The notes under the pieces: model-generated
The model's input: the letters and a program-made list of their open reading frames with translations, nothing else
Told to the model about the DNA's origin: nothing
Databases searched by the model: none
Shown here: piece after piece, positions 60,901 through 64,000 of the stretch
How the letters are laid out: each line of letters starts with the position of its first letter
How positions within the stretch are numbered: the stretch's first letter is position 1
Translations under genes and position numbers: made by a program
DNA from: Liolophura sinensis
Lineage: Eukaryota > Mollusca > Polyplacophora > Chitonida > Chitonidae
NCBI RefSeq assembly: GCF_032854445.1
Contig: NC_088296.1
Coordinates: 25,677,897-25,741,896 of the forward strand
Length of the DNA stretch: 64,000 nucleotides
Direction: 5' to 3'

Positions 60901-62688
60901 GACATTTCTCCCAACAGTGAAAATTACCCTCTTGCTGAAGGTCACACTGAAATGAAACGGTCGCATGAAATGTGCCCAATAGCTTTGAAAGATGATAAAA
61001 CAAACCAGGAGTTGGCTTTGCCACTGGAAACTGAATACTTGCCAAATGTGGATCCCCTGCGGGGTAGCCTGGATCTGGTCACAAGCCCGGTGCAGAAGCT
61101 GGAGACAGACGCCTCAAAGGAGGTAGCCGAAGACACTAGTTTTAAGCAGCTCAGCACTGAGATCTACTCCAGTCATAGTGATGAGGAGTCTGAGGAGTCT
61201 GTGATTGAGGATCTAACAGCCAGCAAAGGGTCTTCATTGGGAACCTCTGCATCTGAGGGCAAGGAATCTGTGATATCTAGTCAGACAGGTAAAGACAAGC
61301 TTACAGAGAAAACACAAGCTCCTCTGATGTCATCAGAACATTCAAACCTTTCTGAGGTATCATCACAATCCACAAGTCAATCAGAGCAGGATTCTGGGGA
61401 GAGTTTGAGAACAGAAGCCGCTGCTGGGATAGAAATGGTGCATGCCTCCAGAACAACAGAATCCGCTAGCTCTAAGCAGGAACTGCAGCAAGATGAGCCT
61501 TCACTTCTCGATGGTAAGAAGCGAAAGGAGGTGTATATGACTACAGCAGGCCGGATCAGTATCTCCACGGACTATCAAGCGGAATCTGACGATGACCACC
61601 AGATGGCGTTGACTGAAGTGACAATAGCAGAAGAGTCTCGTCATCAGGTAGGAGAAATCCTAGCAAGGGCTGAATCTGTTGTCGGGCATGCTGACGCTGA
61701 GCTTGCATGTTCTGCTGACACTGCGCAGGTTGGTGTTGTCTCATGTTTTGATATCCCCTGTTGCATTCAAACGTATCTGTGGTAGAGTGTAATGTTAAGC
61801 AGCTTTTAATCATTCTTTTAGGTAATTTTGTGCAAGTATAATCACATATATGTGGTATATCCATGAAATACTTCAGTTTTGAAGTCTAGTATGGTTTCAT
61901 AGGCAATTTTGTGTCATTGAAAACCTTTAGTTTTCAAACTTTTGAGACCTCTCTACTGAGGCTTCAAATTTTGGTGCAGTTCACATTTTGGTGATAGACA
62001 CTCGTAGCCTGCTTGCTAGAACTAACGCTTTTGCTCTCTGTGTTTTGATTCAGTTAAGTCATCCAGGGCATGTAACTTTATAAAGTAACACTCTATGATG
62101 ACAGTACAAATGTGGCAGAAGAAAGGGCACTTTTCCCTTCTAAAAGTGCACAACTAAATAAATATGAAAATAAAATAAATATTAAAATAAATGTTCAGTT
62201 TGTGGGCTATCATTTTTACTTTCTTATTTGCCCGTTGGTATATTTATATAGATTTTATAACTGCCCACCACTCATAACCATTTAATAAGCACCACCAGTT
62301 AACATGCATCCTGAGTTTCCTTACCTTTAATCTTTTATTTGCCACTTTATAACTAACAATTTATTCATTTATTTAATTATTTGATTGGTGTTTTATGCTG
62401 TACTCAAGAATATTTCACTTACACAACAGCGGCTAGCATTATGGTAAGAGCAAACCAGGCAGAGCCTGGGGGAAACCCACAACCATCCGCAAGTTGCTGG
62501 TACACCTTTTGTGGAGATGAAGCCAGCTGGCGTTCTAACAATTTATCAGAAAATCCCTCTATACTTGTTACATGGCAATATTATGGGACTTTAAAGCCCA
62601 GCAGTGATTTATGCCTGAATTTGTTCAGCAGGATGATGTGACTGATGAGGAGTTTCTGTACAAAAAGACTACTCGTGATTTGGCAGAG
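30954..62688 (+). CDS. PRUNE2: PRUNE-family DHH phosphoesterase-like protein with a giant disordered exon (PRUNE2-type), 3' end beyond the window
   Basis: PRUNE proteins belong to the DHH superfamily; PRUNE1 is a short-chain exopolyphosphatase with reported cyclic-nucleotide phosphodiesterase activity. Exons are 30954-30989, 41224-41329, 42636-42919, 49351-49460, 50307-50462, 52160-52254, 55895-56050, 57160-61728 and probably 62629-62688. Exons 1-7 and the start of exon 8 encode the DHH and DHHA2 core: GNEACDLDS, FLPILNIPR, LSLVDHNVL, VIDHRP, DLVGSCCTLVTE, GTILIDTVN and KKVIPIL. They are collinear with human PRUNE1/PRUNE2. The 25 residues before the first motif equal the number in human PRUNE2. 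A long acidic exon then follows, as in PRUNE2. The C-terminal BCH (CRAL-TRIO-like) domain of PRUNE2 would lie beyond the window. About 1856 codons are visible once four single-base insertions are allowed for. The symbol is used for the family type; invertebrates may have one prune gene. Confidence 0.9.
30990..31559. other. start of PRUNE intron 1
   Basis: Unique sequence; weak copies of the following 36-bp unit (CAGTATTCACATCCTG, CCAATATACCCCC) begin at about 31470. Confidence 0.55.
31560..32796. repeat. 36-bp tandem array, about 34 copies
   Basis: The unit is CTGTTGTTAACATGATGTCC plus AATATTCCCATCTTGT. Since 36 is a multiple of three and the unit lacks stops in some frames, both strands stay open for more than 350 codons (GILDIMLTTDKM on the minus strand, MSNIPILSVVNM on the plus strand). 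Units contain the palindrome GTTAAC. Confidence 0.96.
32805..33485. repeat. 34-bp tandem array, about 20 copies
   Basis: The unit is GTGTATCCATGTATTTGTAC plus ATGTGGAGTGTACA. It follows the 36-bp array within about 10 bases. Six frames carry apparent Cys/Val/Tyr- or His/Thr-rich open frames. Confidence 0.95.
33486..34429. other. unique intron sequence
   Basis: No exon seen in PRUNE intron 1 here. There is a short (AC)n microsatellite at about 34379-34394. Confidence 0.55.
34430..36345. repeat. 61-bp tandem array, about 31 copies
   Basis: The unit is CAGTTACACGTACATGTACC plus TCTCCACTGCTGCAGTGTGC plus ACATGGGTGACAGTTGGCCC plus A. The copies are highly uniform. Each holds the palindrome GTACATGTAC and the CTGCAG core. 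Confidence 0.96.
36346..37419. other. unique intron sequence with one unassigned open frame
   Basis: A minus-strand frame at 36755-37033 (92 codons, starting MTIHVGIEEDSVLVPRQS) has a fairly protein-like composition, but I recognise no family. No splice sites or neighbours support it. Confidence 0.35.
37420..38445. repeat. 84-bp tandem array, 12 copies
   Basis: The unit is TACATGTCAAACCTCATTAC plus CATGGCCTACAGGAATACAT plus GCTGTGGAGCCACAAACAGC plus TTGTACACAGTATACATGTA plus CGTG. The period is a multiple of three, so all three plus frames stay open over 100-370 codons. Confidence 0.95.
38446..38899. other. unique intron sequence
   Basis: No exon or element recognised. Confidence 0.55.
38900..39400. 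repeat. about 30-bp tandem array, 16-17 copies
   Basis: The unit is like GGCACCTTCAGGAGGATATT plus GTCATTGTCAT, with copies of varied length. Confidence 0.92.
39545..39885. repeat. about 54-bp tandem array, 6 copies
   Basis: The unit is like TGTACAGTATATGTGGTTGT plus CTGTGGCTTTAGGTCATGAG plus GGCTGCTTACTCAT. Confidence 0.9.
40105..41085. repeat. about 41-bp tandem array, 24 copies
   Basis: The unit is like TTTTACTGTTTCTGTGTACA plus TGTGGATTGGCCATGTGCATG. Length differences between units shift frames, yet both strands carry open frames of 60-140 codons. Confidence 0.94.
41224..41329 (+). CDS. PRUNE2: PRUNE exon 2: DHH motif I, with a +1 frameshift
   Basis: The acceptor is TATTTGCAG and the donor AGT|GTAAGT. 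The start reads TDLSCFQKIHR in the frame of exon 1. The rest reads ILGNEACDLDSVVATLVYGY in the next frame; it contains the CDLDS metal-binding motif. The exon is 106 bases between two phase-0 junctions, so it carries one base too many, at about 41255-41258 (CACAGGTATCC). Removing one base gives 35 codons and an N-terminus of the same length as human PRUNE2. Confidence 0.86.
41340..41625. repeat. 40-bp tandem array, 7 copies, just after the PRUNE exon 2 donor
   Basis: The unit is GGTGGCACTATCTGGTCACA plus AAGAAGGGCATGTTTCAATT. It begins about 12 bases after the donor GTAAGT of exon 2 and does not clearly include it. Confidence 0.93.
41924..42194 (-). mobile_element. composite SINE: tRNA-like head plus GAGTGAGTGAGT core plus common tail
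   Basis: Read on the minus strand it starts AGGGGCTTCTGTGGCCAACC and has a B-box-like GTGAGTTCAATCCC. It then has GGGAGTGAGTGAGTGCTTGG with GGTTTAACGTCGTACTCAAC, and ends with the body and tail of the common SINE. The middle piece belongs to the element seen at 54991-55330, so this copy joins parts of two families. Confidence 0.7.
42195..42635. other. end of PRUNE intron 2
   Basis: Unique sequence; nothing recognised. Confidence 0.55.
42636..42919 (+). CDS. PRUNE2: PRUNE exon 3: DHH core motifs II and III
   Basis: This exon encodes VRGSDASTLFLPILNIPREQ, then LLTFRDEVDLLNLHNEGKL, LLSLVDHNVLPAKD and VIDHRPQERPDS. These correspond to the human PRUNE1 blocks FVPVLNIKR, LIFRDEIDL, LILVDHH and VLDHRP. 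The family's DHH triad is DHN here. The Arg of DHRP is kept. Phase is 0 at the start and 2 at the end; the acceptor is TTGCTATAG and the donor GTGAGC. Confidence 0.95.
43355..43730 (+). repeat. 52/46-bp tandem array with acceptor-like sites, 7 copies
   Basis: The unit is TATGTGTCTCACATGGTTTT plus ATTTCCAGCTGTTGTCTTGT plus TTGTACCACCAG. Each copy carries TTTTATTTCCAG, a good splice acceptor mimic, in PRUNE intron 3. Confidence 0.92.
43815..47700 (+). repeat. 30-33-bp tandem array, more than 100 copies, interrupted once
   Basis: The unit is CACTGACATCAGCCTCTTAC plus AGATCACCTGTGT, with a shorter form using CCCACTTGT. Almost every copy has CCTCTTACAG, which mimics a splice acceptor on the gene's strand. 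Unique sequence at about 46420-46725 splits the array. It lies in PRUNE intron 3. Confidence 0.95.
46420..46725. other. unique island inside the 33-bp array
   Basis: It holds an acceptor-like TTTGTTTTTAG at about 46617-46627 followed by sequence coding ASAKRWILRLSTWNTFYGLR in one frame, with no donor. This may be an old insertion; I recognise no gene. Confidence 0.4.
47701..48699. other. unique intron sequence
   Basis: AT-rich, several TACATGTA words, no exon seen. Confidence 0.55.
48700..49350 (+). repeat. 110-bp tandem array copied from the acceptor and start of PRUNE exon 4, 6 copies counting the exon
   Basis: GTTGTTCAGGACAGAGGT recurs at 48801, 48909, 49019, 49129, 49239 (as GTTGTAAAG) and in the true exon at 49351. 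After it each unit continues GATTCTGGACTTGGTGGGGT plus CCTGAGCTGTACC, the exon's own coding sequence (DLVGSCCT), then diverges into intron-like DNA. The array is therefore made of exon starts with acceptors. Confidence 0.94.
49351..49460 (+). CDS. PRUNE2: PRUNE exon 4
   Basis: In the correct frame this exon encodes TEVILDLVGSCCTLVTEQLL and ends DQIATLLY, matching the human VELVGSCATLVTERIL segment. The acceptor is TATTGTTCAG and the donor G|GTGAGT. The exon start and its acceptor are the last unit of a 110-bp array. Confidence 0.94.
49516..49632. repeat. about 46-bp direct repeat, 3 copies
   Basis: The unit is TTGATTTTGATTGGTCAAAA plus GTGTGTTCATGATTCACA. Confidence 0.88.
50101..50200 (+). 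mobile_element. diverged SINE 3' fragment
   Basis: It reads CCTGGGCTCAGCTCGGTTCT, then AATAATGCTGACTGCTG and TTAAATATTCTTGAAATAAT. It ends about 105 bases before PRUNE exon 5. Confidence 0.65.
50307..50462 (+). CDS. PRUNE2: PRUNE exon 5: end of DHH domain
   Basis: This exon encodes GTILIDTVNRSP, then DEILDELARKLPDVSAKELF and LQEAKCNIS. Human PRUNE1 has GTIILDCVN and a similar KLEALFPDLPKR...LQKAKFDVSG linker. The acceptor is CTCTTTGCAG and the donor G|GTATGG; both junction phases fit the neighbours. Confidence 0.95.
50665..51182. repeat. about 255-bp direct duplication, 2 copies
   Basis: GGTTGCCACATAGACAGTGT and GTGGCCGATACCCAATTGAT in copy one (about 50800-50895) recur as GGTTGCCACAAAGACAGTGT and GTGGCCGATACCCAACTGAT (about 51063-51140). 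They lie in PRUNE intron 5. Confidence 0.88.
51183..52090. other. unique intron sequence
   Basis: No exon or repeat recognised. Confidence 0.55.
52091..52147 (+). mobile_element. SINE fragment 12 bases before PRUNE exon 6
   Basis: It reads CTGCAGATGGTTTCCTCCCA, then CCCGTCATATAAGTGAACAT. It is a short relic of the common SINE body immediately ahead of the acceptor tract. Confidence 0.6.
52160..52254 (+). CDS. PRUNE2: PRUNE exon 6: start of DHHA2 domain
   Basis: This exon encodes GLSNEEILLKDLKKI, then NTNMTIAMCSVSRDLQ, matching GLTTEQMLRKDQK...VKVAISAIYMDLE of human PRUNE1. The acceptor is GTCATTTCAG; the donor GTATGA makes an in-frame TGA if it is not used. The last 51 bases plus the donor form the unit of the 57-bp array that follows at once. 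Confidence 0.92.
52204..54425 (+). repeat. 57-bp tandem array copied from the end and donor of PRUNE exon 6, about 38 copies
   Basis: The unit is GTATGGGGAAATACAAACAT plus GACCATTGCCATGTGTTCTG plus TGAGCAGGGATTTACAG, that is donor plus the last codons NTNMTIAMCSVSRDLQ. It starts inside the exon at 52204. Every unit therefore holds coding sequence and a GTATGG or GTGAGG donor, in phase with PRUNE, because 57 is 19 codons. The first intronic unit has GTATGA, an in-frame stop. Variant units recur 228 bases apart (four units; near 52995 and 53223), showing block duplication. Both strands stay open for over 500 codons. Confidence 0.97.
54426..54990. other. unique intron sequence with a possible decayed coding repeat
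   Basis: In one plus frame the conceptual translation includes TECMDLRDEYPGVTLKVTQF and, after a stop, CAQCIELFDENTDVTLQASH. The two halves look like divergent copies of one motif. No family is recognised. Confidence 0.3.
54991..55330 (+). mobile_element. SINE of the GAGTGAGTGAGT family
   Basis: It begins GAGTGAGTGAGTGCTTGGGG and holds CATATGACAACGAAGGAATC, GTGCCTCCTTGTTGCAGG and CTATCCCCTTAATGCTGAAC. This dispersed repeat type is one I associate with mollusc genomes. It lies in PRUNE intron 6. Confidence 0.75.
55331..55894. other. end of PRUNE intron 6
   Basis: It has a short imperfect repeat (ATGGCGGCCGGAG, AGTGGCTGGAGGATCCGC, GTGGCCGGAGGATCTGC) at 55552-55620. No exon other than that starting at 55895. 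Confidence 0.55.
55895..56050 (+). CDS. PRUNE2: PRUNE exon 7: DHHA2 domain
   Basis: This exon encodes TLLDRDGFVDDLKSFCAAQG, then EVAVLMTLSSS and QRQLAVYSENRIFRQQ, matching human [22 protein letters not shown] and RQLAIFCPH. It has 52 codons and phase 0 at both ends; the acceptor is TTCATTCCAG and the donor GTTTGG. Confidence 0.93.
56064..56245 (-). mobile_element. SINE, reverse orientation, 13 bases after the PRUNE exon 7 donor
   Basis: It reads TTTATTTATTTATTTGATTG, CTCAAGAATATTTCCCTTAT, then TTCCCACTTACGGCCGAAGA and CCAGCATGAG. The tRNA-like head is missing. Confidence 0.85.
56246..56692. other. unique intron sequence
   Basis: Nothing recognised. Confidence 0.55.
56693..56977 (+). mobile_element. 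full-length tRNA-derived SINE with two A runs
   Basis: It starts GGGGGCCTCCGTGGCTCAGT with an A-box-like TGGCTCAGTCGGTTAGCG. A B-box-like GTGAGTTCAAGACC lies at 56769-56782. The body and GTGAAATATTCTTGAGTACG follow, and it ends in two A runs separated by TC. It is the best-preserved head in the window, so probably the youngest copy. Confidence 0.88.
57160..61728 (+). CDS. PRUNE2: PRUNE exon 8: end of DHHA2 plus about 1470 residues of acidic repetitive disordered protein; three +1 frameshifts
   Basis: The first 50 residues (IADLLDTSSSPSL to RKKVIPILKSFLTG) finish the DHHA2 domain. The rest is rich in Ser, Glu and Asp. It contains five DPF and three NPF tripeptides (57440-58580), two copies of a TPxNS...LPSF...ASL motif (57822-57960 and 57994-58130), many copies of a helix like NVVAASIAAEM (58290-59600), and three longer amphipathic helices (59886-59961, 60361-60431, 60784-60855). 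The frame breaks at 58942-58947 (CCCCC then TGA), 59154-59161 (TTTTC then TGA) and 60224-60230 (AAAAA then TGA). One extra base at each explains all three, and the protein resumes exactly in register. With three bases removed the exon has 1522 codons, phase 0 at both ends. The end at donor CAG|GTTGGT is inferred; reading through would add about 18 residues before a stop at 61783. Confidence 0.88.
59364..59605 (+). repeat. 69-bp coding minisatellite in PRUNE exon 8 (23-residue repeat, 3.5 copies)
   Basis: TCAGAAGATGTTATGTCC recurs at 59364, 59433 and 59502, with a shortened copy at 59570. Each unit encodes SEDVMSNDNVVAASIAAEMK plus SSS. It is the recently amplified part of a helix motif seen in diverged form along the exon. 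Confidence 0.93.
61729..62360. other. intron after PRUNE exon 8
   Basis: Unique AT-rich sequence; nothing recognised. Confidence 0.5.
62361..62530 (-). mobile_element. SINE, reverse orientation, head missing
   Basis: It reads TTTATTCATTTATTTAATTA, CTCAAGAATATTTCACTTAC, then AGCCTGGGGGAAACCCACAA and GATGAAGCCAGCTGG. Confidence 0.82.
62629..62688 (+). CDS. PRUNE2: probable PRUNE exon 9 (20 codons)
   Basis: Between acceptor TTTGTTCAG and donor GAG|GTTTGT lie exactly 20 codons, QDDVTDEEFLYKKTTRDLAE. They are acidic like the end of exon 8 and fit phase 0 to phase 0. I see no homologue that proves it, and the donor is weak. Confidence 0.5.
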
Positions 62689-62984
62689 GTTTGTGTTTTC
62701 ACTTTCACTTTCACTATCAGTAGTTCTTAATTTTATCTTCTATCTTTGTAATGTTCATTAAGATAATGATAAGAGTTCAAACCTGAAACTCCTCTATTTG
62801 ATCAGCATCTATTGGCTTGCTGCACAGGTGCTGGACAGGTGATGTAAGGGATTATTTTGTAGGAGTTATAGTGGTTAGCACATGACCCATCTGACACAGT
62901 ATACATGTATTTATTGATGTGACACTTGTGTTAATTGTATCAAGTATTTGACCCCAGTGCAAAATTCTGTGTGCGTGCCCCTCT

Positions 62985-64000
62985 GCTTCCCACAGCTTTC
63001 ACCTTTGTATATCAGTGCCAGTAATGGACAGCCCCCAAATCCATGTGTTCATAGCTTTCACCCTTGTATATCAGTGCCAGTAATGGACAGCCCCCATATC
63101 CATGTGTTCATAGCTTTCACCCTTGTATATCAGTGCCAGTAATGGACAGCCTCCATATCCATGTGTTCATAGCTTTCACCCTTGTATATCAGCGCCAGTA
63201 ATGGACAGCCCCCATATCAGTGTGTTCATAGCTTTCACCCTTGTATATCAGTGCCAGTAATGGACAGCCCCCATATCCATGTGTTCATAGCTTTCACCCT
63301 TGTATATCAGTGCCAGTAATGGACAGCCCCCATATCCATGTGTTCATAGCTTTCACCCTTGTATATCAGCGCCAGTAATGGACAGCCCCCATACCCATGT
63401 GTTCATAGCTTTCACCCTTGTATATCAGTGACAGTGATGGACAGCCCCCATATCCATGTGTTCATAGCTTTCACCCTTGTATATCAGTGCCAGTAATGGA
63501 CAGCCCCCATATCCATGTTTTCATAGCTTTCACCCTTGTATATCAGTGCCAGTTATGGACAGCCCCCATATCCGTGTGTTCATAGCTTTCACCCTTGTAT
63601 ATCAGTGCCAGTGATGGACAGCCCCCATATCCATGTGTTCATAGCTTTCACCCTTGTATATCAGTGCCAGTGATGGACAGCCCCCATATCCGTGTGTTCA
63701 TAGCTTTCACCCTTGTATGTCAGTGCCAGTAATGGACAGCCCCCATATCCATGTGTTCATAGCTTTCACCCTTGTATATCAGTGCCAGTAATGGACAGCC
63801 CCCATATCCATGTGTTCATAGCTTTCACCCTTGTATATCAGTGCCAGTTATGGACAGCCCCCATATCCATGTGTTCATAGCTTTCACCCTTGTATATCAG
63901 TGCCAGTTATGGACAGCCCCCATATCCGTGTGTTCATAGCTTTCACCCTTGTATATCAGTGCCAGTTATGGACAGCCCCCATATCCGTGTGTTCATAGCT
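62985..64000. repeat. 59-bp tandem array, at least 17 copies, continues past the window end
   Basis: The unit is CATAGCTTTCACCCTTGTAT plus ATCAGTGCCAGTAATGGACA plus GCCCCCATATCCATGTGTT. The copies are nearly identical. Confidence 0.96.

Overview
The window is animal (metazoan) nuclear DNA: spliced genes with GT-AG introns, tRNA-headed SINEs and a very heavy load of tandem repeats. The SINE tail (GTGAAATATTCTTGAGTA... followed by AATAAATAAATA) and a second element opening GAGTGAGTGAGTGCTTGGGG are of types I associate with mollusc and other lophotrochozoan genomes, so a mollusc is my best guess. The species cannot be named from this sequence.

Two recognisable genes lie head to tail on the + strand. 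(1) 3555-22058: the first seven coding exons of a Golgi alpha-mannosidase II (MAN2A, GH38 family): N-terminal membrane anchor, coiled-coil stem and the first third of the catalytic domain, with no frameshift. The other half of the protein is not in the window. A 200-base N gap (24761-24960) lies where it should follow, so the gap is probably a scaffold join. (2) 30954 to beyond 62688: a PRUNE-family gene of the PRUNE2 type. Eight exons encode the DHH/DHHA2 phosphoesterase core and then one 4.57-kb exon of acidic, disordered, repetitive protein. That exon carries eight DPF/NPF tripeptides, a repeated short helix (VAxSIAxEM), three longer amphipathic helices resembling PKA-anchoring helices, and a duplicated TPxNS motif also found at the end of vertebrate PRUNE proteins. 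Four single-base insertions break the PRUNE frame, three of them at homopolymers directly followed by TGA. A possible signal-peptide exon lies on the - strand at 28088-28168.

About half of the window, by my rough addition, is minisatellite DNA in more than 25 arrays with units of about 12 to 255 bp. Many give long open frames on both strands that are not genes. The most unusual point is that several arrays are built from exon-intron junctions of the host genes. The 105-bp array repeats the MAN2A start-codon exon with its splice acceptor. A degenerate array repeats the donor of MAN2A exon 4. The 74-bp array overlaps the acceptor side of MAN2A exon 6. The 110-bp array repeats the acceptor and start of PRUNE exon 4. 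The 57-bp array repeats the end and donor of PRUNE exon 6 about 38 times.

Layout: 1-3554, 5' flank or UTR with two arrays; 3555-22058, MAN2A exons with introns full of arrays; 22059-24760, last visible MAN2A intron; 24761-24960, gap; 24961-30953, intergenic with a putative minus-strand exon; 30954-41223, PRUNE intron 1 (arrays); 41224-57159, PRUNE exons 2-7; 57160-61728, the long exon 8; 62629-62688, a likely small exon 9; 62985-64000, a 59-bp array running off the end. The two genes have no obvious functional link: one is a Golgi glycan-trimming enzyme, the other a cytosolic phosphoesterase-like scaffold.
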